From: Fen-1058 sp964398185
GTDB taxonomy: Bacteria; Chloroflexota; Anaerolineae; Fen-1058
Length of the DNA stretch: 64,000 nucleotides
NCBI GenBank assembly: GCA_964398185.1
Contig: CAYNML010000013.1
Coordinates: forward strand, 1-64,000
Direction: 5' to 3'
Shown here piece after piece: positions 7,882-16,697 of the stretch; positions within the stretch are counted from its first letter, which is position 1; each line of letters starts with the position of its first letter. The notes below the pieces were generated by a model. It saw nothing but the letters and a program-made list of their open reading frames with translations. It did no database searches and had not been told where the DNA came from. Made by a program: the position numbers and the translations under genes.

Positions 7882-9213
7882 ATGACCTTCGACGCGATCC
7901 ACCCTGATCCCGGCGGGCACTTTCTGGTGACGGACAGCGGCCAACCGTTTTTCTGGCTGGCCGATACGGCCTGGGAATTGTTCCATCGCCTGAAGCGAGC
8001 TGAGGCCGAACGCTACTTCGCGATTCGCCGCCGGCAAGGCTTCAACGTCATCCTCGCGGTGATTCTGGCCGAGCAAGACGGCCTGCACACCCCGAATGCC
8101 AACGGCCATCTTCCCTTGCTCGGCGATGATCCCACACGCCCCAACGAGTATTACTTTCGCGATGTGGATGAGCTCATTCGTTTAGCGGCGGACCAGGGGC
8201 TGTACCTCGGCCTGCTGCCCACGTGGGGTGACAAGGTCGATGGGCAGTCGTGGGGCATTGGACCGGTGATCTTCACGGCAGAGAATGCGCGCCTGTACGG
8301 CGAGTATCTCGGTCAACGCTACCGGCATGATGCCAATCTCCTGTGGGTGTTGGGCGGCGATCGATCGGCGGCAGGCTATGAGGCCGTGTGGGCGGCGCTG
8401 GCAAAAGGCATTGCAGCCGGATCAGGACGACGTCCGTTCTGCACGTATCACCCGCGGGGCGGCACGGGCTCAGCCGAATGGCTGCATGCCGCTGACTGGC
8501 TTGATATGCACATGTGGCAGTCTGGGCATGTGCTGGTGGATGCGCCCAACTGGGAAATGATACGATCGGATTATGCGCGGCAACCAGCCAAACCAACGTT
8601 GGATGGTGAACCCAATTACGAAGATCACCCGATTGATCCTTTTCTGCGTCACTGGCAGCCGGCTTTCGGACGTTATACCGATTACGATGTGCGGAAGCAA
8701 GCCTACCGATCGGTTTTTGCCGGGGCCTGCGGTTTCACTTACGGGCATCATTCGGTCTGGCAATTCTGGACGCTGCAGCGCGAGCCGATCAATTTTCCCA
8801 TGCTCACCTGGGAAGAAGCCATCCTGCGGCCAGGCGCTACGCATATGGTGCATCTCAAGAACTTGATGTTGTCACGTCCCTATCTGGATCGCATTCCGGC
8901 TTTTGATCTGCTGCCTGACCAGGCTGAGCAGGCGCCTGCTGATCAGCACGAGCATTACCATGAAGCGCGCGCCGCTTACGCGTGCGCCACGCGCGCCGCT
9001 GATGGTTCGTCTGCGCTCATTTACTTTCCGCAGGCAGGCCAAAGCTTGACCGTGGATCTGCGCCCACTGACGGGCAAGGTGAAAGCCGCCTGGTTTGATC
9101 CCCGTACGGGCCGTTTTTACCCGGCGGGCGAACATGCGGCCCCATCAGCAGTTTTCACTTCGCCCCTCGCCGGACCCGATTGGGTACTGGCGCTGGACCG
9201 TCTTGTAATGTGA
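7882..9213 (+). CDS. DUF4038 glycoside hydrolase (GH140-like) with C-terminal beta domain
   Basis: A 443-residue (beta/alpha)8-type hydrolase of the DUF4038 group: start PFFWLADTAWELFHRL, then LLWVLGGDR with D160 and TLDGEPNYE with E243 as candidate catalytic acids, and a C-terminal domain (about 355-443) like the PF12904 cap. GH140 members include apiosidases acting on rhamnogalacturonan II, but the DUF4038 family is wider. There is no signal peptide, so it probably acts in the cytoplasm on an imported oligosaccharide or glycoside. GGAG at 7873-7876 supports ATG 7882. It lies between binding protein and permeases. Confidence 0.78.
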   Translation: MTFDAIHPDPGGHFLVTDSGQPFFWLADTAWELFHRLKRAEAERYFAIRRRQGFNVILAVILAEQDGLHTPNANGHLPLLGDDPTRPNEYYFRDVDELIRLAADQGLYLGLLPTWGDKVDGQSWGIGPVIFTAENARLYGEYLGQRYRHDANLLWVLGGDRSAAGYEAVWAALAKGIAAGSGRRPFCTYHPRGGTGSAEWLHAADWLDMHMWQSGHVLVDAPNWEMIRSDYARQPAKPTLDGEPNYEDHPIDPFLRHWQPAFGRYTDYDVRKQAYRSVFAGACGFTYGHHSVWQFWTLQREPINFPMLTWEEAILRPGATHMVHLKNLMLSRPYLDRIPAFDLLPDQAEQAPADQHEHYHEARAAYACATRAADGSSALIYFPQAGQSLTVDLRPLTGKVKAAWFDPRTGRFYPAGEHAAPSAVFTSPLAGPDWVLALDRLVM

Positions 9214-9243
9214 TCGATCAACGTTGACGAGAGGAGCCACTGC

Positions 9244-10308
9244 ATGGCGACGATTTCAATCCCCAAATCCACCAGGGCTCGCGATCTACCGCGCCGCATC
9301 TTGATGTCGGAATACTTCATCCTGTACTTATGCCTGTTCTTCTTTGCGCTGCTCATGCCCTTTATTCCCGTCATTGCGACGCCCTATAACCTGTCCAATC
9401 TCTTTTCCAACATCTGGCCGTTGTTTGCCGTGGCGATCGGGCAGACGTTTGTGCTCATCATCGCCGGGATCGATCTGTCGCAGGGCGCGGTCATTTCATT
9501 GACCAGCGTCATCGGCGGCGCGTTCATCGCCACGGCGGTCGACCCGGTCGTGTTTTCCAAGAGCCCGCTGTGGGGCACGCTGTTGTTTGAGAATGGTGCG
9601 GTGCTGGCGAACTCTCCGCTGGGGATTCCGGTGGCGATCGGGGCGATGTTGGCCGTAGGTCTGTTGATCGGCTTCTTCAACGGCGTAGCGGTCTCCTTCG
9701 CGCGCATTCCGCCGTTCATGGTCACGCTGGTGTCCAGCATGTTCTGCGGCGCGCTGGCGATCTTCCTGGTGAAGTCCGAGAACATCATCAACCTGCCGCC
9801 CGGCTTCACGCACATCGGTGAAGATACCAGTTTCTTCTCCTCATCGATGATCATGGCCGTGGTGCTGGCCATCCTGGCACAGCTGGTCTTGAGCCGCACC
9901 GTGTTCGGGCGCTGGTTGTATACCGTCGGCACCAATGTGCGCGCTGCCGTGGTCTCGGGTGTGCCGACGCGCAAAGTCACCATTTTCACGTACATGTTTA
10001 GCGGTTTCTGCGCGGCGGTCGCTTCGATTATCTACTCGTCGCGCATGGGCATGGGGCGGCCCACGCTGGGCGATCCGCTGCTGCTGGACATCATCGGCGG
10101 AGCCGTGATCGGCGGCACCAGCCTGTCGGGCGGCAAGGGCAAGATCATCTGGACGCTCTTCGGGGTGTTGTTCCTCTCGCTGCTGGGCAATGCCTTAGCG
10201 TTGTTGAACGTGCCGTTCTTCTGGATCGAGATCGTCAAAGGCGCGGTCATCCTGCTGGCCGCGCTGCTCGACGTCGTGCGCACCCGCATCTTCCAGCAGA
10301 ACGTGTGA
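9244..10308 (+). CDS. CUT2 sugar ABC transporter permease
   Basis: A 354-residue hydrophobic permease of the ribose/xylose (RbsC-like) group. It shows the conserved AIGQTFVLIIAGIDLSQGA segment and the late DIIGGAVIGGTSLSGGKG loop typical of the family. Around ten membrane segments are expected. GAGAGGAG precedes ATG 9244. It pairs with the permease at 11827 as a likely heterodimer around the ATPase between them. Confidence 0.9.
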   Translation: MATISIPKSTRARDLPRRILMSEYFILYLCLFFFALLMPFIPVIATPYNLSNLFSNIWPLFAVAIGQTFVLIIAGIDLSQGAVISLTSVIGGAFIATAVDPVVFSKSPLWGTLLFENGAVLANSPLGIPVAIGAMLAVGLLIGFFNGVAVSFARIPPFMVTLVSSMFCGALAIFLVKSENIINLPPGFTHIGEDTSFFSSSMIMAVVLAILAQLVLSRTVFGRWLYTVGTNVRAAVVSGVPTRKVTIFTYMFSGFCAAVASIIYSSRMGMGRPTLGDPLLLDIIGGAVIGGTSLSGGKGKIIWTLFGVLFLSLLGNALALLNVPFFWIEIVKGAVILLAALLDVVRTRIFQQNV

Positions 10309-10318
10309 GGCGGATAAT

Positions 10319-11830
10319 ATGAGTGATACGATTTTGCAGTTCAAGCACGTCAACAAGAGTTTTTTTGGTGTGCCGGTGTTGAAAGACATCACGCTCGACA
10401 TCGAGCGCGGGCACATCGTGGGGCTGGTGGGCGAAAACGGCGCGGGCAAGTCCACGCTGATGAATATCCTGGGCGGCGTGGTGCCGCTGGATTCCGGGCA
10501 GATGCTGTTCAACGCGCAGGCGTACGCGCCGCAGGATCCGCGCGAGGCCGATCGGGCCGGGATTGCGTTCATCCATCAGGAACTCAACCTGTTTACCAAT
10601 CTCAGCGTCGCCGAGAATTTCTTCATCAACAAGTTTCCGCGCCGGGGCAGAGTGCCGCTGCTCCATCGCCAGCAGATCCGCGCCAAAGCGCAGGAGTATC
10701 TGACGCTGGTCGATCTGCACGTGTCGCCGGACACGCTGGTCGAGCGGCTGTCGCCGGGCGAGCGCCAGCTGGTCGAGGTGGCCAAGGCCATGAGCATGGA
10801 CGCCAGCATCATCATCTTTGACGAGCCGACCACCTCGCTAACCGCGCGTGAAACCGAGCGCCTGTTCGACATCATCGCGCGGCTGCACGCCGCGGGCAAG
10901 ACCATCATCTACATCTCGCACATCCTGCGCGATGTGCTGGAACTGTCCGATGCGATTGCGGTGCTGCGCGATGGCGAACTGGTTATTCACGGCCCGAAGA
11001 GTGAATTCACCATCAACCGCATGATCTCGTCAATGGTGGGCCGCGACATCGAGCATCTGTATCCCGATCGCACGGCGCGGCCCGGCGGGCAAGTGGCGCT
11101 GGAGGTGCAGGGCCTGTCCAAAGCGGGGCTGGTGCACAATATCGATCTGAAGCTGCACAAAGGCGAACTGCTCGGCGTGTTCGGCTTGATGGGTTCGGGC
11201 CGATCGGAGTTGGCGCAGATCATCTTCGGACTGGAGAGCTTCGACCAGGGGCAGGTGCTGATCAACGGGCAGCCGAGCAAGCGGCTCTCCCCGCCGCGCA
11301 GCATCAAGGACAGCATGGCCTTCGTGACCGAGAATCGCCGCGAAGAAGGCTTGTTAATGACGGCGACCGTGTCCGACAATCTGGGGTTGGTGGCGCTGCC
11401 CGCTTACAGCACGCGCGTGGTGAACGTGGTCAAGCAGGGCGCGCTGTCGAAAGCGGTGAAGGATACCGTGAGCACGCTGCGCATCAAGGTCAACGATGCG
11501 TTCAGGAATCAGGCCAAAGGGCTGAGCGGCGGCAATCAGCAGAAGGTGGTGCTGGGCAAGTGGCTGATGACCAACCCGTCGATCCTGATCATCGACGAAC
11601 CGACGCGCGGCGTGGACGTGGGCGCGAAGTACGAGATCTACAGCATCATCGATCGGATTGCGGCCAACGGCACGGCGGTGTTGTTCATCTCCTCGGAGAT
11701 TGAAGAGCTGATGGGCATGTGCGATCGCATCATCGTGATGGGCTATGGCGAAGTGCTCGGCGCGTTCGAACGCGCCCGGTTCGATAAGGAAGAGATTTTG
11801 CGGACGGCGTTCCGGGAGAACGGAAAATGA
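10319..11830 (+). CDS. CUT2 sugar ABC transporter ATPase (double nucleotide-binding domain)
   Basis: A 503-residue tandem ATPase like RbsA/XylG. The first domain has Walker A GENGAGKST (38-46), signature LSPGERQ and Walker B IIIFDEPTTSLT. The second has a degenerate Walker A (GLMGSGRSE) with a good signature LSGGNQQKVVLGKW and ILIIDEPTRGVDVGAK, the asymmetry typical of this family. It follows the first permease by 10 bp and overlaps the second by 4 bp (ATGA), so the three are co-translated. Powers uptake of the sugar captured by the double binding protein. Confidence 0.93.
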   Translation: MSDTILQFKHVNKSFFGVPVLKDITLDIERGHIVGLVGENGAGKSTLMNILGGVVPLDSGQMLFNAQAYAPQDPREADRAGIAFIHQELNLFTNLSVAENFFINKFPRRGRVPLLHRQQIRAKAQEYLTLVDLHVSPDTLVERLSPGERQLVEVAKAMSMDASIIIFDEPTTSLTARETERLFDIIARLHAAGKTIIYISHILRDVLELSDAIAVLRDGELVIHGPKSEFTINRMISSMVGRDIEHLYPDRTARPGGQVALEVQGLSKAGLVHNIDLKLHKGELLGVFGLMGSGRSELAQIIFGLESFDQGQVLINGQPSKRLSPPRSIKDSMAFVTENRREEGLLMTATVSDNLGLVALPAYSTRVVNVVKQGALSKAVKDTVSTLRIKVNDAFRNQAKGLSGGNQQKVVLGKWLMTNPSILIIDEPTRGVDVGAKYEIYSIIDRIAANGTAVLFISSEIEELMGMCDRIIVMGYGEVLGAFERARFDKEEILRTAFRENGK

Positions 11831-12843
11831 ACAACACGCAGCGGCTGGCCCTGCCCATCCTAAAAAACATGCCCGTGATCCTGTTCGTGGTGATCTTCAT
11901 CCTGTTCAGCCTGCTCGATCAGCGCTTCTTCGCGGTGGCAAATTTTTCCAACATCGTTCTGTCGTCGTCGTTCGTGGGCATCGTCGCGGTCGGCATGACG
12001 TTCGTGCTGCTGACGGGCGGCATCGATCTCTCGGTCGGCGCGACGATGTACATCACCGGCGCGGTGCTGGCGATGCTGCTGGAGCAGGGGACGCCGCTGT
12101 TGATTGCGATCTGCGCCGGGTTAGTGGCGGGCACCCTGTGGGGTTGTCTCAACGCGGTCTTGATTACGCGCTTGAAGATCATCCCCTTCATGGCGACGCT
12201 GGGCACGCTGACGGCCGGGCGCGGATTGGGGCTATTGATCACACAATCGCGGCACATCGCCGTGCCGCAAGAGATGCGCTTTGGCGCGGAGAAGTTTCTG
12301 GGCCTTCCCATCCCGATCGTGATCTTCGCCCTCGTCGTACTGGCGGCTTATCTCGTGTTGAGCTACACGGCTTCAGGTCGGCAAATTTATGCCATGGGTA
12401 ATGATGTGGAGGCCGCGAAGAAAGCAGGCTTGAACACCACCCGCCTGACGGCCATGGTCTACATCATCAGCGGTTTCTGCGCCGCCCTGGCCGCGGTGAT
12501 CGCCATCAGCCAGCAGGGAAGTGTGTCGTCGTCGTTCGGCAAAGGTGTCGAATTCCGCGCCATCGCCGCAGCGGTGCTGGGTGGCACCAGTCTGTTCGGC
12601 GGCGTGGGCAATGTCTTCCCGGGCACCGTCATCGGCGTGCTGCTGGTGCAAATGATCCAGAACGGCCTGATCTACCTGCAAGTCGATCTCTATCTGCAAG
12701 ACATGATCACCGCGCTGGTGATCTTCTTTGCGGTCTTCATCGACGCGCTGCGCATGCGTCTGTTAAAGCGGCTGGAGCGGCGCAATATCCGCGTGGACAA
12801 GGGACCGGGACGGATCAAAACGGTGGAGCCCATAACCTCATAA
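11827..12843 (+). CDS. CUT2 sugar ABC transporter permease
   Basis: A 338-residue RbsC-like membrane permease with the conserved VGMTFVLLTGGIDLSVGA and the AIAAAVLGGTSLFGGVG loop. Its start overlaps the ATPase stop by 4 bp. It is diverged from the first permease, so the pore is probably a heterodimer. The C-terminal tail is basic and cytoplasmic. Confidence 0.92.
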   Translation: MNNTQRLALPILKNMPVILFVVIFILFSLLDQRFFAVANFSNIVLSSSFVGIVAVGMTFVLLTGGIDLSVGATMYITGAVLAMLLEQGTPLLIAICAGLVAGTLWGCLNAVLITRLKIIPFMATLGTLTAGRGLGLLITQSRHIAVPQEMRFGAEKFLGLPIPIVIFALVVLAAYLVLSYTASGRQIYAMGNDVEAAKKAGLNTTRLTAMVYIISGFCAALAAVIAISQQGSVSSSFGKGVEFRAIAAAVLGGTSLFGGVGNVFPGTVIGVLLVQMIQNGLIYLQVDLYLQDMITALVIFFAVFIDALRMRLLKRLERRNIRVDKGPGRIKTVEPITS

Positions 12844-12861
12844 ACTGGGCGCGAGGATAAC

Positions 12862-14367
12862 ATGTATTTACTGGGTCTGGACATCGGCACGACCGGCTGC
12901 AAAGCGGTGCTGTTCGATCAAGACGGCGCGCTGCTGGCGAAAGCAAGCCGCGAGTATGCCGTTGATTTTCCGCGGCCGAATTGGGCCGAGCAGAATATCG
13001 AGCAGGTGTGGACGCTGGCGCAGGACGCCATGCGGGAGGCGATTGTCACGGCGCGGCTCGATCAGGTTGCGGCGATTGGTCTATCGGTGCATGGTGAAGC
13101 GGTAACACCTGTCGATAAACAGGGTAAGGCCCTGCGGCCCACGATTCTGGGCATGGACACGCGCACCGCCGAACAGAACGCGTGGCTGCGCAATCAGTTT
13201 GGCGCGGAGCAGCTCTTTGCCATGACGGGGATGCCCATCCACACCGTCAACACGCTGCCCAAGTTGTTGTGGTTACGAGAGTACGAGCCTGACATCTGGC
13301 GGCGGGCCGATCGGTTTCTGTTGGTCGAGGATTTTCTGATCAACAAATTGACCGGCCGCGCAGTGATCAGTCAGTGCCTTGCCTCGCGCACGCAGCTCTA
13401 CGATCTGCAACGAGGCACGTGGTCGGATGAGATTCTCACGGCACTGGGGCTAGACGCCAACCGATTGGCTGAGCCGCGCCCCTCGGGAACCGCGATCGGC
13501 GAGATGCGTGCTGCACTGGCGCGCGAGCTGGGCTTGATCACATCGCCGCTGGTGGTGACGGGGGGACACGATCAAGCGTGCGGGGCGCTGGGGGCCGGGC
13601 TTACGCGATCGGGTCTGGCAAGCGTTTCCACCGGCACGGCGGAAGTGGTTGAAGTGGCATTGCCTTCGCCCGTGATCAATCACACCTTATATGAAGGCAA
13701 CATCTCCGTTTACGCGCATGTGGCGCCCGGCTTGTATCTGGCGATGACGCTGAATCACAGCGGCGGCCTGTCGCTGCGCTGGTTCCGCGATGGCTTCTGC
13801 GAACCGCAAGTGCATCAATCTGCACAGGCCAACACGGATGCCTATGATTTGATGCTGGCCGGCGCCTCTGCCGATCCTACGAATATTTTGGTGTTGCCGC
13901 ACTTTTCGGGCAGCGGCACTCCGACCTTTGATACCGCCTCCAAAGCCGCGATTCTGGGTCTAACCTTCGCGACGACGCGCGCCGATCTCGCCAAAGCCAT
14001 CCTCGAGGGCTTGACGTATGAGCTGCGCCTGAACCTTGATTTGCTGAAGGCGGGCGGCGTGCAGATCGATGTGCTGCGCGCCATCGGCGGCGGAGCGAAG
14101 TCGAAGCTGTGGCTGCAATTGAAAGCTGACATCACCGGCATTCCCGTCGTGGTGCCGCGCATTACGGAAGCCGCCGGTTGTGGCGCAGCCTTACTGGCGG
14201 GTGTTGGTGCTGGACTGTATCCCAGCGCGAGCGCGGCTGCGGAGCGGTTCTTGCAATTGACGGCTGAATACCTGCCCGATCCACAGCGGCAAAAATTGTA
14301 TGAAGCGCAATACCAACTCTACCGGCAAGTGTATCCGGCGGTAGCGCCGATCACTCAACAGTTGTAA
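12862..14367 (+). CDS. FGGY-family carbohydrate kinase (xylulokinase-like)
   Basis: A 501-residue ATP-dependent sugar kinase. It begins with the ATP-site LGLDIGTTGCKAVLFDQDG and has ATILGMDTRTAEQN-type substrate contacts, the catalytic aspartate segment GGHDQACGALGAG, and the second signature ILEGLTYELRLNLDLL ahead of IGGGAKSKLW. Closest in feel to xylulokinase, though FGGY members act on many pentuloses, polyols and apulose. GAGGA lies shortly before ATG 12862, 18 bp after the permease. It would phosphorylate the keto sugar made by the isomerase or dehydrogenase above. Confidence 0.87.
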   Translation: MYLLGLDIGTTGCKAVLFDQDGALLAKASREYAVDFPRPNWAEQNIEQVWTLAQDAMREAIVTARLDQVAAIGLSVHGEAVTPVDKQGKALRPTILGMDTRTAEQNAWLRNQFGAEQLFAMTGMPIHTVNTLPKLLWLREYEPDIWRRADRFLLVEDFLINKLTGRAVISQCLASRTQLYDLQRGTWSDEILTALGLDANRLAEPRPSGTAIGEMRAALARELGLITSPLVVTGGHDQACGALGAGLTRSGLASVSTGTAEVVEVALPSPVINHTLYEGNISVYAHVAPGLYLAMTLNHSGGLSLRWFRDGFCEPQVHQSAQANTDAYDLMLAGASADPTNILVLPHFSGSGTPTFDTASKAAILGLTFATTRADLAKAILEGLTYELRLNLDLLKAGGVQIDVLRAIGGGAKSKLWLQLKADITGIPVVVPRITEAAGCGAALLAGVGAGLYPSASAAAERFLQLTAEYLPDPQRQKLYEAQYQLYRQVYPAVAPITQQL

Positions 14368-14418
14368 AGGCTGCCGTGCCAGATTGCGGCTCAAGGGCAT
14401 GCCGAGGAGCAACCCGCC

Positions 14419-15441
14419 ATGTCAACACCAATCGATCCGGGAAACATTTTGTTGCAGGCTCTGCTGGAAAATTCGCCGGAATATATCTTCGTTAAAGATC
14501 GGCAGTCGCGCTTTGTTATTACCAACGCGGCACACGCGCGGTTGATGTTGGGGCTGCCCACTCCAGAAGCGGCGGTGGGCAAAACGGATTTCGATCTTTT
14601 CCCTGGACATGAAGCGGATGCCCGGCGATTCTACGCGGAAGAGCAGCACATCATGACGACGGGCCAGGCCGTGCTCGATCGGGAGATGCAGGTGCCCATT
14701 CCGGGGACCGGAGACGTGGTGTGGGTGTCTGAGCACAAGCTACCCATTCGTGATCGGGCGGGCAATATCATCGGCCTGCTGGGCATGAGCCGCGATATCA
14801 CCGCGCACAAAGAAGCTGAGTTAGCGAAAGAACGTTTGACCCACCAGCTCCAGATCGCAGTAGATGTGACCATGGCGGTCAGCCGCCTGCTCGATCCACA
14901 GGAATTGATCACTCAAGTGGTGGATTTGATCAGGGAGCGCTTCGAGCTGTATTACGTCGGCCTGTTTCTGGTGGGACAACGCGCGACACTGTATGAACGG
15001 CCCGGCGAGTATGTTCATTTGCGGGCGGCCTCCGGTGAAGCGGGTCAGGCCTTGTTAAAGCAGCAGCACCAACTAAAGGTCGATCGCAACTCGATGGTCG
15101 GCCAGTGCCTGCTGAGTGGCAAACCGTGTATTGCGGCGAATGTGTTGGCTGAGAAAAACCGCTTTGTCAACCCACTTTTGCCCGACACCCGGACCGAACT
15201 GGCGCTGCCGCTTATGACGCGCAAAGAAACCATCGGGGCGTTGAGTGTGCAGTCCACGCAGGTGGCGGCGTTCAACGAACAGGATATATCCGTGCTGCAG
15301 GTGGTGGCAGGACAGCTGGCTATTTCACTGGAAAATGCCTATCTGTATCGGCAGGTCGAGACGGAGCTGGAGGAAGTCAAAGCTAACTTGAAGCGCTATG
15401 TGCGAACCGGGTGGCAGGATTACCTGGGGAAGAAGGGTTGA
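14419..15441 (+). CDS. PAS-GAF sensor protein without an output domain
   Basis: A 340-residue soluble protein with a PAS domain (about 8-130, including the PAC-like VSEHKLPIRDRAGNIIGLLGMSRDIT) and a GAF domain (about 150-315, ending VVAGQLAISLENAYLY), then a short coiled coil. There is no histidine kinase, cyclase or DNA-binding domain. GAGGAG at 14404-14409 supports the start. It stands inside the sugar operon between kinase and epimerase. It could be a partner of a separate kinase or the sensory half of a split protein; function not known. Confidence 0.8.
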   Translation: MSTPIDPGNILLQALLENSPEYIFVKDRQSRFVITNAAHARLMLGLPTPEAAVGKTDFDLFPGHEADARRFYAEEQHIMTTGQAVLDREMQVPIPGTGDVVWVSEHKLPIRDRAGNIIGLLGMSRDITAHKEAELAKERLTHQLQIAVDVTMAVSRLLDPQELITQVVDLIRERFELYYVGLFLVGQRATLYERPGEYVHLRAASGEAGQALLKQQHQLKVDRNSMVGQCLLSGKPCIAANVLAEKNRFVNPLLPDTRTELALPLMTRKETIGALSVQSTQVAAFNEQDISVLQVVAGQLAISLENAYLYRQVETELEEVKANLKRYVRTGWQDYLGKKG

Positions 15442-15453
15442 GTCAGGCTGGCT

Positions 15454-15903
15454 ATGATGATGACCAACCTCAAGCAGAGCGCGATGCCGTTGATGCCCCT
15501 GGCTCACATCAATTTCCTGCCAGGGGATTACGGACGCCTGTTGTATAGCGCGCCGTGCGATGGCGCACACAGGCGGGTGCGGACGGATGCGCAAGGTTGG
15601 GCACCGGCGCTGCAACTTCAGCCCGACGGCAGCGCCGACGTGGTGCGCCACCGGCCCGATCAACTCAATTACGGGGTCCGCTGGATCTGTCGCACGGGTG
15701 ATCAACAGGCGCTGGGCCTCGAACCGGCGGCGGCGAGGGTCAGCGGCTTCACGGCTGAAAAGCAGCAAGGCCGCGTGCGCACACTGGGCGCAGGCGCATT
15801 TTTCCAGTGCGACAGTGAGATCGGCACGTTGACGGCCGCCGAGGCGGAGCGGGAAGCGGTCTTGATCCGGCATGTTGTCGCTGGGGCGGACAGGCGGGTA
15901 TGA
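15454..15903 (+). pseudogene. Probable remnant of an aldose-epimerase-like (DUF4432-type) gene
   Basis: The 149-codon frame resembles only parts of aldose-1-epimerase/DUF4432 proteins: MPLMPLAHINFLPGDYG near the start, LQPDGSADVVR with YGVRWI in the middle, and a C-terminal strand ending in EAERE. The family is about 300 residues, so the N-terminal half is missing, and the segment after VRTDAQGW looks internally shortened. No good ribosome site precedes 15454. Its stop overlaps the rpe start (ATGA), so translation may still matter for coupling. Could instead be a short functional protein; similarity judged by eye. Confidence 0.45.
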
Positions 15904-16565
15904 GCGATCCATGGAGGCTGTCCCCTTCCATCCTGTCGGCTGACTTTGCCTGTCTCGGACAACAAATCGAAGCTCTCGAACGGGGCGGCGCCGATTGGAT
16001 TCACATCGACGTGATGGATGGGCACTTCGTCCCGAATCTGAGCTTTGGCCCGTTCGTCGTCGAGACGTGCCGCCGTATCACCTCATTGCCGCTCGACGTG
16101 CATTTGATGATCGCTGATCCCGATCGGTATGTTGAAGCGTTCAGCGCCGCAGGCGCGAACTGGCTAACCGTTCACGCCGAAGCATGCCCGCATCTGTATC
16201 GTACGTTGCAAACGATCCGGCAATTGGGCTGTCAGCCGGGCGTGGCGCTCAATCCGGCGACGCCGCTCTCCGCAATCGAAGAAGTGCTGCCGCTCGTTGA
16301 CCTCGCGTTGATCCTCGGCAACAATCCGGGTTTCTCCGGTCAGAAGTTCATTCCCAACATGCTGGGCAAAATTACGCGCCTGCGTGAATTACTTGATCGA
16401 GTCAATCCTTCGGCCTTGATTCAGGTCGATGGCGGCCTGACAAGCGAGACGCTGCGGCCGGCGTATCAGGCAGGCGCGCGCGTGTTCGTGGCGGGGAATG
16501 CCGTGTTCAAGCATCCGCAAGGAATTGAGGCAGGCGTACGGGCGTTGAAGGCTTTCTCCAGCTGA
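15900..16565 (+). CDS. rpe: Ribulose-phosphate 3-epimerase
   Basis: A 221-residue TIM-barrel epimerase of usual length. Diagnostic segments are LSADFACL, the metal-site IHIDVMDGHFVPNLSFGP, LDVHLMI, NPGFSGQKFIP and the phosphate-binding IQVDGGLT. It interconverts ribulose 5-phosphate and xylulose 5-phosphate. Overlap of its ATG with the preceding stop shows it is the last member of the sugar operon, which suggests that the catabolic route ends in a pentulose phosphate. Confidence 0.93.
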   Translation: MSDPWRLSPSILSADFACLGQQIEALERGGADWIHIDVMDGHFVPNLSFGPFVVETCRRITSLPLDVHLMIADPDRYVEAFSAAGANWLTVHAEACPHLYRTLQTIRQLGCQPGVALNPATPLSAIEEVLPLVDLALILGNNPGFSGQKFIPNMLGKITRLRELLDRVNPSALIQVDGGLTSETLRPAYQAGARVFVAGNAVFKHPQGIEAGVRALKAFSS

Positions 16566-16670
16566 AGTTCCAACTCCAGTGCGCCAGCCATTGACGACGA
16601 TCATGCCCGCTGCATGACACATTTCTCGGCAGGCCTGAAGTTCACCACCGTGCCGTTCGTCAGCTGCGAG

Positions 16671-16676
16671 TATAAT
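16671..16676 (+). promoter_or_regulatory. Consensus -10 element before the ComEC-like gene
   Basis: TATAAT at 16671-16676, 22 bp ahead of the ComEC-like start, with no convincing -35 box. The gap 16566-16697 otherwise shows no clear terminator. Confidence 0.4.
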
Positions 16677-16697
16677 TAGGCGAGGATCGGCACGACT

